Shown: positions 38,832 through 46,543 of the stretch, piece by piece
Layout: each line of letters starts with the position of its first letter
How positions within the stretch are numbered: the first letter of the stretch is position 1
Origin: Pseudonocardia bannensis
GTDB lineage: Bacteria; Actinomycetota; Actinomycetes; Mycobacteriales; Pseudonocardiaceae
Assembly (NCBI RefSeq): GCF_012911875.1
Contig: NZ_JAAXKZ010000031.1
Coordinates: 1 to 50,127, forward strand
DNA length: 50,127 bases
Direction: 5' to 3'
Program-made: the position numbers and the translations under genes
Notes under the pieces: generated by a model
Seen by the model: only the letters and a program-made list of their open reading frames with translations
Told to the model about the DNA's origin: nothing
Database searches by the model: none

Positions 38832-39400
38832 GCGACGTCGTCGACGAGATGGCCCTGCATTTCGAGGTGAGTCGGTTCCTCTACCGGGAGGCCCGGCTGC
38901 TGGACGAAGAACGCTACGACGACTGGCTCGCGCTCTTCACCTCCGACGTCCACTACTGGGTACCGGGCGTGGAGAACCGGATGCGGCGCGACCCCCTGGG
39001 CAGCATCACGCGGTCGCACATGGCCTTCTTCGACGACACCTTCATGGATCTCTCCCGGCGCGTCGCGCGTTTCCAGGCCCCCACCGCCTGGGCAGAGGAC
39101 CCGGCGACCCGCCACGTCCATGTCGTGACCAACATCGAGGTGGAGCAGGTCGGAGCCGAACCCGGCAGCGGCCCGGACGGCCCTTCCCCGCACGGTGAGG
39201 AGCCACCCGCCCCCGGGGAGATGCTCGTCCGCTCGGTGCTTGTGAGCTACCGCAACCGCAACCACGACGAGGAGGACGTCCTCAGCGCCCGCCGGACCGA
39301 CGTCCTCCGCCGGACCGACGACGGGCTACGGATCGCCCGACGCACCGTCGTCATGGGCCAGTCCGTGCTGCTCTCGCAGAACATCAACACGTTCCTGTGA
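38828..39400 (+). CDS. Aromatic-ring-hydroxylating dioxygenase, beta subunit
   Basis: A 190-residue cystatin-like small subunit ([70 protein letters not shown]). It has structural and assembly roles in alpha3beta3 oxygenases. A loop of about 20 residues ([19 protein letters not shown]) is inserted between two beta strands and is unusual in the family. GTG 38828 overlaps the alpha-subunit stop. Confidence 0.9.
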   Translation: MSDVVDEMALHFEVSRFLYREARLLDEERYDDWLALFTSDVHYWVPGVENRMRRDPLGSITRSHMAFFDDTFMDLSRRVARFQAPTAWAEDPATRHVHVVTNIEVEQVGAEPGSGPDGPSPHGEEPPAPGEMLVRSVLVSYRNRNHDEEDVLSARRTDVLRRTDDGLRIARRTVVMGQSVLLSQNINTFL

Positions 39401-40248
39401 GCGGATCGGAGAGGCTGCGCGGACAGGTCGCCCTCGTCTCGGGCGGGGCAAACGGCATCGGACGCGCCGTGGTGGAGCGGTTCCTCGCCGAGGGTGCGTG
39501 CGTGGGCGTGCTCGACCGGCAGCCCGACGCGCTGCACGACCTGCGGGCCGAGTGGTCCGACCGGCTGGTCGTCGTGGGCGGCGACGTCCGGGACGCCGCC
39601 GCCCACGAGGCGGTCCTCGACGCGACCTCGCAGAGTTTCGGGCCGGTGGACACCTACGTGGCCAACGCGGGCATCCATGACATGTGGACGCGGCTCGAGG
39701 ACATCCCCACCGACCAGTTGCCCGCCGCGTTCCACGAGCTGTTCACCGTCGACGTCCTCGGCTACCTGCTGGGGGCGCGGAGGATGGCGAGCGCGTTGCG
39801 GGCGGCCCGTGGCAGCATGATCTTCACCGCCTCCAGCAGCAGCCGCTACGCCGGCGGCGGCGGCGCGCTGTACGTGGCAGCCAAGCACGCCGTCGTCGGG
39901 CTCGTGCGCCAGCTCGCCCACGAGCTCGCTCCCGACGTGCGCGTCAACGCGATCGCGCCCGGCGCGACGGCGACCGGGTTGAGCGGGCTGTCGGACTCCG
40001 AGGTCGGCCGTGGACGGTTGGACGAGCGACCCGGGCTGATGGACCGAGTCGCGGAGACGGTGCCGCTGGGCTTCGTCGCCGAACCGGCAGACCATGCGGC
40101 GCTGTATGTCCTGCTCGCCAGCGCCACCGAGGCCCCCTTCGTGACGGGCGCGGTACTGCCCAGCGACGGCGGTCTCGACGTGCGTCGATCCGGACGTCAC
40201 CACCGCAGGCAGCGGATGTCCGGCGCGAGCGCGGCGGCCCAGACATGA
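39397..40248 (+). CDS. Short-chain dehydrogenase, probable cis-dihydrodiol dehydrogenase
   Basis: A 283-residue SDR that would oxidise the cis-dihydrodiol to a catechol with NAD+. It has the cofactor motif GGANGIGR (about residues 14-21), VANAG, and the catalytic Tyr 159 and Lys 163 in YVAAK. The context and length match BphB/HcaB-type enzymes. GTG 39397 overlaps the beta-subunit stop, and its own stop overlaps the next ATG. The last 25 residues are Arg/Ala-rich and not conserved. Confidence 0.88.
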   Translation: MSGSERLRGQVALVSGGANGIGRAVVERFLAEGACVGVLDRQPDALHDLRAEWSDRLVVVGGDVRDAAAHEAVLDATSQSFGPVDTYVANAGIHDMWTRLEDIPTDQLPAAFHELFTVDVLGYLLGARRMASALRAARGSMIFTASSSSRYAGGGGALYVAAKHAVVGLVRQLAHELAPDVRVNAIAPGATATGLSGLSDSEVGRGRLDERPGLMDRVAETVPLGFVAEPADHAALYVLLASATEAPFVTGAVLPSDGGLDVRRSGRHHRRQRMSGASAAAQT

Positions 40249-41309
40249 CCGTCACAACCCCCCACGGTGTCAGCACACGCAGCAACAGTCCGGTGGGAAC
40301 ACCGGGACCGGTGCTGGCCCGGCTGCGGATACCGGTCATCGCCGCACCGATGTTCCTGGTGTCCGGCCCCGAACTGGTGCTGGCCGCCCACCGCGCCGGG
40401 ATCGTCGGGGCCTTCCCGGCGCCCAACGCCCGCGAGCTCGCCGACTTCGACCGGTGGTGCCAGACGATCAGCACCGGCGTGGCCGCGGACGCCGGTGGCA
40501 CTGTTGCGCGAGGCAGCGGCGCCTGGGCAGTGAACCTGTTCGCCCACCGCACCTACCGGCGTCTGGACGCCGAGGTCGACATCCTCTGCCGGTACCGGCC
40601 CGACCTGGTGATCACTTCCCTGGGTGCGCCGAACCGCGTCGTGGACGCCGTCCACGGCTACGGGGGTGAGGTCTTCGCCGACGTCGCCACCCTCGCCCAG
40701 TCGAAGCGGGCCCTGGCGGCAGGCGTCGACGGGCTCGTCCTCGTGTGCGCGGGCAGTGGCGGTCACACCGGGACCTTCAGCCCGCTGGCCTTCGTCTCCG
40801 CGGTCCGGGGCTTCTACGACGGCCCACTGCTCGTCGCCGGCGGGATCGGTGACGGCCGCGCTGTGGCCGCGGTCGAGGCCCTCGGCGCAGATGGAGCCTA
40901 CGTGGGGACGCGATTCATCGCGGCGACCGAGAGCCTCGCGAGCGAGCAGTACCGAGACATGCTCCTCACCGCGGAGATGGCGGACGTCGTGGCGAGCCGA
41001 GCCGTCACCGGGGTGACCGCCAACTGGTTGCGACCCAGTCTCGAACGCGCCGGCTACGACGTCGACGGCGCGGGGCCGGCGGACTTCTCGGGTGATCTGC
41101 AGGGCGCCAAGCCGTGGAAGCAGCTGTGGTCGGCCGGCCATGGCGTCGGCAGTGTCCGCTCGGTCACCACGGTGCGAGCGATCGTCGACGAGCTGGTCGC
41201 CGACCGCGCCGCAAGCCTGCGACGGCTCGCCGATCGGGCCGCCGCCGGCGGGAACTCCTACGACAGTGCAGTGCAAATCGGGTCGGGGCCGGAGAAGGGT
41301 GAGTCATGA
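40245..41309 (+). CDS. Nitronate monooxygenase/NPD-like FMN enzyme
   Basis: A 354-residue TIM-barrel flavoprotein of the 2-nitropropane dioxygenase superfamily. FMN-binding features include IPVIAAPMFLVSGPELVLA, CAGSGGHTG, LLVAGGIGDGRAVAAVEALG and GTRFIAATES. The family also includes enoyl reductases, and members recur in catabolic operons without a proven role. Here it may detoxify nitronates or reduce an unsaturated intermediate; I cannot decide. It sits between the dehydrogenase and the CoA ligase with ATGA overlaps on both sides. Confidence 0.85.
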   Translation: MTVTTPHGVSTRSNSPVGTPGPVLARLRIPVIAAPMFLVSGPELVLAAHRAGIVGAFPAPNARELADFDRWCQTISTGVAADAGGTVARGSGAWAVNLFAHRTYRRLDAEVDILCRYRPDLVITSLGAPNRVVDAVHGYGGEVFADVATLAQSKRALAAGVDGLVLVCAGSGGHTGTFSPLAFVSAVRGFYDGPLLVAGGIGDGRAVAAVEALGADGAYVGTRFIAATESLASEQYRDMLLTAEMADVVASRAVTGVTANWLRPSLERAGYDVDGAGPADFSGDLQGAKPWKQLWSAGHGVGSVRSVTTVRAIVDELVADRAASLRRLADRAAAGGNSYDSAVQIGSGPEKGES

Positions 41310-42844
41310 GGGTTCTCGGTGAGGTCCTCGTCAAGCAGGGCAGGGCCCTGCCCGACCGCATCGCGTTGATCGACCCACGTCGGGATCGTCAGTACTCGTT
41401 CGCCGAGGTGGCGCAGCGATCGGCCCGAATCGCGAACGGCTTGGCGGAGCTCGGTGTAACCAGGGGAGACCGGGTCGCCATGCTGCTCGGCAACTGCGCA
41501 GTCTGCGCCGAACTCCCCTTCGCCGTCGGTCTCCTCGGTGCGGTGACCGTCAACGTCAACGAGCGTCTCAAGCATGACGAGGTCGAGTTCATCCTGGCCG
41601 ATTCCGGCGCGGCGGTCGTGGTCACCTCGACGGACCTGCTCGACACCGTCCACGCGGTCCGGGAGCGTCTGCCGCAGCTGCGCCACGTGGTCACCGTGGA
41701 CGGTGCCGCGCCGGGCACGGTGGACTTCGAGGCCATGGTGGCCGACGCGTCCCCGACCCCGCCCCAGGTGGAGGTGGCCGAGAGCTCGACCGCGATGCTG
41801 ATCTACACCAGCGGCACCACGGGCCGGCCGAAGGGCGTCCGGCTCACGCACGCCAACCTCATTCACAGCGCGACGAACTTCCTGGTCGAGGGGTTCCACA
41901 ACGCCGGCGGTGTCTACCTCGCCTGCGTGCCGTACTACCACGCCGCGTGCATCCCGCACATGGCCGCGCTCATGCGCGGTATGACCGTCATCGCCGTGCC
42001 GTTCGACCTCGAGACCGTCGTGGATCTCACCGAGCGCTATCGGGTCACGGACGCATTCTTCGTGCCGACGATGATCGCACTGCTGCTACAGCGCACTGAC
42101 CTGCTCGACGCACACGATCTCTCCAGCCTGCAGACGATCTTCTACGCCGCGGCCCCGATCCCCGTCCCCGTGCTCAGCGTCGCGCTGGAACGTTTCGGGC
42201 CGATCTTCGTCCAGATGTACGGGCTCAGCGAGAGCGCCACCATCAGCACCGTCCTGCGCAAGGAGGACCACCGGCTCGACGGTGACCATCGCCGGCTGAG
42301 TTCGTGCGGACGGGAGATCACGCACGTGGAGGTTCGGATCGGTTCCGTGGACGAGGAGTGCCCGCCGGGGGAGCGCGGCGAGGTGCTCCTCCGGGGGGCG
42401 AACGTCATGGCCGGCTACTGGGGCTTGCCGGAGGCGAGTGAGCAGGCCCTGAAGGGCGGCTGGCTGCATACCGGCGACATCGGCATCCGGGACGAGGACG
42501 GCTACCTCTACATCGTCGACCGCAAACACGACATGATCATCACCGGCGGCGCCAACGTGTACCCGCGCGAGGTGGAGGACGTGCTGTACTCACATCCGGC
42601 CGTCGCGGAGGCGGCGGTCATCGGCGTCCCCGACCAGACGTGGGGCGAGACCGTCCTAGCGGTGATCGCGCCCTGTCCGGACCGCACGGTGACCGAGGCT
42701 GAACTCGTCGACTTCTGTGCCGAGCGGCTGGCCGACTACAAGAAGCCGCGACAGGTCGTGTTCGTCGACACGATCGTCAAGACGCCAGTCGGGAAGATCG
42801 ACAAAGCGACGCTGCGCGCCGGGTTTGCCCGAATGGGGGTGTGA
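41306..42844 (+). CDS. AMP-binding acyl/aryl-CoA ligase
   Basis: A 512-residue adenylate-forming ligase. The P-loop is YTSGTTGRPKGV (about 167-178); further motifs are MYGLSESATIS, GWLHTGDIGIRDEDGYLYIV, DRKHDMIITGGANVYPREVE and the C-terminal lysine motif PVGKIDKATLR. It would activate a carboxylic acid with ATP and CoA. As the last gene of the operon it probably acts on the acid released by the first gene's hydrolase, or on the pathway's carboxylated substrate. ATG 41306 overlaps the preceding stop. No terminator is evident downstream. Confidence 0.92.
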   Translation: MRVLGEVLVKQGRALPDRIALIDPRRDRQYSFAEVAQRSARIANGLAELGVTRGDRVAMLLGNCAVCAELPFAVGLLGAVTVNVNERLKHDEVEFILADSGAAVVVTSTDLLDTVHAVRERLPQLRHVVTVDGAAPGTVDFEAMVADASPTPPQVEVAESSTAMLIYTSGTTGRPKGVRLTHANLIHSATNFLVEGFHNAGGVYLACVPYYHAACIPHMAALMRGMTVIAVPFDLETVVDLTERYRVTDAFFVPTMIALLLQRTDLLDAHDLSSLQTIFYAAAPIPVPVLSVALERFGPIFVQMYGLSESATISTVLRKEDHRLDGDHRRLSSCGREITHVEVRIGSVDEECPPGERGEVLLRGANVMAGYWGLPEASEQALKGGWLHTGDIGIRDEDGYLYIVDRKHDMIITGGANVYPREVEDVLYSHPAVAEAAVIGVPDQTWGETVLAVIAPCPDRTVTEAELVDFCAERLADYKKPRQVVFVDTIVKTPVGKIDKATLRAGFARMGV

Positions 42845-43918
42845 CGGGCCGAGGCGGAGATGCGCACCGCCGCCGGTTTCGCTGCCGAGCTGGGGGCCCC
42901 GCGCCGAGCACCTCGCCGCCATTCGCGCGGTGCGCGAGGCGTGGGCCGTCGACGCCGCCCGCGCCGAGCAGCGCGCCCAGCTTGCCGGCGACGAACTGGA
43001 AAAGCGCGGCCTGCCTCGTGATCTGGTCCCGACGGCGGCCGGTGAGCAGGCCGCACTGTTCGATCCGACGCCGCGAGCACCTCCGCGACCGCGGAACGGG
43101 CTGCCTTGCGCTCGCGCACGATCGATGCAGGAGAACACCTCCCTCACCTGCTTGCCGGCGGCGGTCGCGGTCATGAATCGCATGACGTAGGCGTTGCGGG
43201 CCTCGACGAACTCGGGGAGGTCCTGGGTGGGCTATTGCGAGGCGCTCGCCGCCTTCCTCCAGCGCCAGGTCTGAACCTGAGGGGAGGAGGCACGCGGATG
43301 CAGCTACCCCGGATCGCGGGTGTCGGCGGTGGGTGGGGACCTCCACACTGGCCGCTACGCTGCGGGCGCGCGACGGCGGGATTTATCGCGACGGCGGGAT
43401 TTATCGCGGCGGCGATGTGGTCGACGTGCTCGTGGCCCGCTTGACCATGTATTCGCTCGGGCACTCAGCGGGCGATCGCGGCAACGCCCGGTCCTTGCGG
43501 GCCTGCGGTCCTTGCGGTCATGCCGACATCCCGGGCGACTCGGGTGGCGATCACATACGCCCCGGGGCGGGTCAACCGGCCCGCAGGATCTAATGGCCTC
43601 GGTCGCCGAGGTGACCCGCTGGCAACCGGGGCCTGGAGGCGAGCTTCACGATGGCCGGAGCGGCAGTGCTGGGCCGGGCAGCGCGGACGGGTTGACCGGG
43701 CGGATCCGCATCGCCTACGACCCGGCCGGCCGGGGCGACATGACGGCCGGATCGGAGGCAACGCCAAGGGCTCCCGCCGCGCTGCCCCGCCGACGGTGGC
43801 ACGTCCACGCCGTCCTCGGAGGCCTCGTCGTCTAGTGCGTCATGGACAAGACCGCTGTTCGAACCGGTTCTGCGTCTGCTGCCTGCCCCTTGCAGGGTCG
43901 TGGTCCGTCACCTGAGTG
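42845..43918. other. About 1.1 kb of gene debris
   Basis: No intact gene. Protein-like pieces appear: on the plus strand near 42861-43060 (FAAELGAP, then one base out of frame AEHLAAIRAVREAWAVDAAR) and near 43225-43275 (VGYCEALAAFLQRQV followed by a stop). I cannot assign families. The mixture suggests successive insertions and deletions. Confidence 0.5.
43370..43405 (+). repeat. 18-bp perfect tandem duplication
   Basis: GCGACGGCGGGATTTATC occurs twice back to back (43370-43387, 43388-43405). It would add six residues (RDGGIY) if translated. Confidence 0.85.
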
Positions 43919-43979
43919 TTGACAGACCATATCTCTCATCCTAAATTGGGCAACCTCCGAGTACTCTGATACTAGATTT
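43919..43979 (+). promoter_or_regulatory. Near-consensus promoter and repeated motif before the flavin monooxygenase gene
   Basis: TTGACA (43919-43924), 17 nt, then TAAATT (43942-43947) is a strong sigma-70-type promoter, rare in such GC-rich DNA. ATCTCTCATCCTAAATT (43931-43947) overlaps the -10, and a related ACTCTGATACTAGATTT follows at 43963-43979. A similar sequence, ATCTCTCATACTACTTC (46450-46466), lies at the GntR gene start. Confidence 0.6.
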
Positions 43980-44181
43980 CCGCCTCTTTGGGGCGCCGCA
44001 CTGGGCGAGGCTGCGATCTGGAGGCCGTCACCGACATCTGCGCGTCGCGCTGCTCTGAATCGTTGCCCGGTTTGGTGATCGGGCGTGAGGGCGGCACATC
44101 CTTCGTCCCAAATGGTGTCCACGGCCGCGCCCGGGGTCAGAGCACCACGCGATGCATCGATTCCACAGGAAGGAACCCTTG

Positions 44182-45306
44182 ATGAATGGTCATCCGGTCA
44201 CGTCCCGGACGCTGGGTCAGCGCAACAAGTTCAAGCTGGGCCTGTTCTCCTACAACACCTACGGCGGGCTGACGAACACGCTCGCTCCCGAGCGGTGGGA
44301 CGCGTCCTGGGATAACACGGTGGCACTCACCAAGGCCGCGGAGGATGCCGGCCTGGAGTTCGTGCTGCCACTGGCCGGATGGCTGGGCCACGAGGGTGCA
44401 GCGCCGACCGACGGACACTTCCACGAGACCATGGCGTGGGCGGCAGGCCTGCTGCAGGCGACGAGCCGGATCAACGTGTTCGCGACGATCCACGTCCCGT
44501 TCCTCAACCCGGTCTTCGCCGCCAAGCAGGCCGCCACCTGTGACCACATCGGCAATGGCCGGTTCGGGCTCAACGTGGTCGCCGGATACAACCGCGACGA
44601 GTTCAACATGCTCGGTGTCGACTACCTCGGCCACGAGGAGCGCTACGCCTACCTCGAGGAGTGGCTCACCCTCGTCAAGCGGATGTGGACCGAGGAGGCA
44701 CCGTTCGACTTCGCCGGCGAGCACTTCAACCTCAAGGGCGTGTGGAGCAAGCCCCGGCCGGTAGGCCCTGACCGCCCGATCGTGGTCAGCGCCGGCTCCT
44801 CCCCCGCCGGTCGCAGCTTCGCCCTGCGCCAGGCCGACGCCCTGTTCATGATCATCACGAATCTGGACCTGCTCGCCGACGACCTGACCCAGGTGCGGGC
44901 GTCGATGGCCGACCGGCCGATCGAGGTGTACGCCAGCGGGCACGTGATCTGCCGCAAGACGAAGAAGGAGACCGAGGAGTACCTGCACTACCTGGTCCAT
45001 GAGCAGGGCGACTGGGCAGCCGGGGAGTACATGCGGAAGTCCTACGAAGAGATCAAGTCCATCCCGGACGCCGTACTCCAGAGCCCCGAGTTCCTCGAGC
45101 GACTGATGAGCGGGCACGGCACGTTCCGCGTGATGGGCGACCCGGACGAGGTCGTCGCGACGTTCCAGCGCATCAGCGATGCCGGCGTGAACGGCATGGC
45201 CGTCGCCCTGCCGAGCTACCTCGCCGACTTCGAGATCTTCCGCGACGAGGTCCTGCCGCGGATGGAGGCGGCCGGGTTGCGGGAGAAGTTCGTGCTTCCT
45301 GAATGA
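44182..45306 (+). CDS. Luciferase-like flavin-dependent monooxygenase (RutA/SfnG type)
   Basis: A 374-residue two-component monooxygenase of the bacterial luciferase family using FMNH2 from a separate reductase. ATG 44182 follows AGGAAGGA. Typical signatures: KAAEDAGLEFVLPLAGWLGH, TSRINVFATIHVPFLNPVFA, DHIGNGRFGLNVVAGYNRDE, RYAYLEEWLTLVKRMW, IVVSAGSSPAGRSFALRQAD. It is nearest in feel to RutA and the dimethylsulfone monooxygenase SfnG, so C-N or C-S cleavage or oxygenation of a small substrate is possible. It has its own strong promoter and a terminator, and may share GntR control with the leftward BVMO cluster. Confidence 0.9.
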   Translation: MNGHPVTSRTLGQRNKFKLGLFSYNTYGGLTNTLAPERWDASWDNTVALTKAAEDAGLEFVLPLAGWLGHEGAAPTDGHFHETMAWAAGLLQATSRINVFATIHVPFLNPVFAAKQAATCDHIGNGRFGLNVVAGYNRDEFNMLGVDYLGHEERYAYLEEWLTLVKRMWTEEAPFDFAGEHFNLKGVWSKPRPVGPDRPIVVSAGSSPAGRSFALRQADALFMIITNLDLLADDLTQVRASMADRPIEVYASGHVICRKTKKETEEYLHYLVHEQGDWAAGEYMRKSYEEIKSIPDAVLQSPEFLERLMSGHGTFRVMGDPDEVVATFQRISDAGVNGMAVALPSYLADFEIFRDEVLPRMEAAGLREKFVLPE

Positions 45307-45323
45307 TCCGGTGAGCACGGCGA

Positions 45324-45367
45324 AGCCGGGTGCGCTCGGGCGACATCCCGCCCGGGCGTACCCGGCT
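45324..45367 (+). terminator. 19-bp hairpin terminator after the flavin monooxygenase
   Basis: Arms 45324-45342 and 45349-45367 pair throughout with two wobble pairs around a 6-nt loop, 17 nt beyond the stop codon. Confidence 0.7.
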
Positions 45368-45645
45368 CCGCGGGTTCCGGTGCTTCATCGACGCTTGGTT
45401 TCGGGCACAGGACAGCGAGCCCGTGATCGTCACGGATGTACTCCGCACCCGGCAAGGAATCGAGCAGGGCCCGCATCCGCTCGGCAGTCGTCACCCGCGG
45501 TCCGCTGAATCGTCGATCTCAGGAGCAGGCCGCCGGTGGCGAGCGCGTCGATGACGCATTTCGCTCGTGCTGGTTGCGCGGTTATTACACAGCTGGGAAC
45601 GACGGCTCGCCGAGCTCGGCGGCCCTGTGAGCGCTCGACCGGGAC

Positions 45646-46458
45646 TCAGTCGTGGCGCTGCTCAGCGAGAACCTCGTCCACGTCCGGCCACCGGATCCGA
45701 GTCTCCATCTTGGCTCGTTGATTGCGTTGCAGATCATCCATAAGCCACTGGAACATGCTGGTGATGGCTTCCGCGGCAGCAGCGGAGTCCGACATCCGAA
45801 TGGCCTCGACCACGGTGCTGATCCGCTCGGTGAGCTCCGGGCGACTGCCTCGCGGATAGCGCCACGGCACTGTCGTGGTCATCGCCGCAAGCGCCGGTAC
45901 GACGGTCGCCAGCACCTCGTTGTGCGAGGCCTCCGCTACTCGGAGGTGGAACAGTCCACTCTGCACGGCGTACTCCGGCCCGGGCACCCGCTGGGCGGCC
46001 CGCAGGGCGGTGACCGATTCGTCCAGACGCTCCAGGTCTGTGTCCTTGCGGTTCGACGCCGCCAGCGCTGCGACCGAGGGCTCGATCGCCGTGCGCGCCT
46101 CGAACACCGTCCGCAGCGTGGCGCCGCGGAACTGCACGACCATGCCCATGGCACTGCCCACCACCGCCGGGCTCGGTGTCGCCAGCCGCGGGCCGCCCTG
46201 CGGACCCGACCTGATGGTGATCGCGCCGAGAAACGTCAGCAGCCGCAGCGCCTCGCGCAGCGTTCCCCGAGAGACGTTGTACTGCTCGATGAGACCGGCC
46301 TCGTCCGTCAGGGCGTCACCGGGCTCCAAGCCGCGCGCCTGGACATCGCGCAGGATGCGGCGGGCCGTGTGCGAGGGCAACGAGCCGCGGCTGACCGCTT
46401 CGCGTTCGGTCATCTCCGGCCCCCCGGCTCGAATCGGTAAGCTCATCGGATCTCTCAT
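45646..46458 (-). CDS. GntR family regulator with FCD ligand domain
   Basis: A 270-residue regulator of the FadR subfamily. The winged helix (ARRILRDVQARGLEPGDAL, YNVSRGTLREALRLLTFLGA, ITIRSGPQGGPRL) is followed by an all-helical FCD domain (FEARTAIEPSVAALAASNRK, FHLRVAEASHNEVLATVVPA, HRPs replaced by RISTVVEAIRMSDSAAA). Starts at 46458, 46446 and 46413 are all possible; the last has a GGGGGGCCGGAG site and matches family length best. It lies between the flavin monooxygenase and the BVMO cluster and probably controls one or both, responding to a carboxylic acid. Confidence 0.88.
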   Translation of the reverse strand: MRDPMSLPIRAGGPEMTEREAVSRGSLPSHTARRILRDVQARGLEPGDALTDEAGLIEQYNVSRGTLREALRLLTFLGAITIRSGPQGGPRLATPSPAVVGSAMGMVVQFRGATLRTVFEARTAIEPSVAALAASNRKDTDLERLDESVTALRAAQRVPGPEYAVQSGLFHLRVAEASHNEVLATVVPALAAMTTTVPWRYPRGSRPELTERISTVVEAIRMSDSAAAAEAITSMFQWLMDDLQRNQRAKMETRIRWPDVDEVLAEQRHD

Positions 46459-46480
46459 ACTACTTCCTGGCCGATGAGCT
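46440..46480 (-). promoter_or_regulatory. Inverted repeat around the GntR gene start
   Basis: AGCTCATCGG (46440-46449) and CCGATGAGCT (46471-46480) are perfect arms 21 nt apart. The enclosed ATCTCTCATACTACTT resembles the motif before the flavin monooxygenase gene. If translation starts at 46413 this is a promoter-proximal operator. Confidence 0.45.
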
Positions 46481-46513
46481 CGGCCCAGCCCGCGGGTGGA
46501 GGCGGTGCATGCG

Positions 46514-46543
46514 CCGGCCTAACTGCTGCAGCAGTTAGGCCGG
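46514..46543 (-). terminator. 30-bp loop-less palindrome at the end of the BVMO gene
   Basis: The 15-nt arm CCGGCCTAACTGCTG and its exact complement abut at 46528/46529, covering the BVMO stop codon (46535-46537). It can fold as a strong hairpin and end BVMO transcripts, or serve as a protein-binding palindrome. Confidence 0.6.

Noticed and set aside
45216..45494. Minus-strand ORF MTTAERMRALLDSLPG overlapping the flavin monooxygenase end
   Set aside because: The N-terminal part looks protein-like but lies antisense to a terminator and a confident gene, and has no recognisable family.
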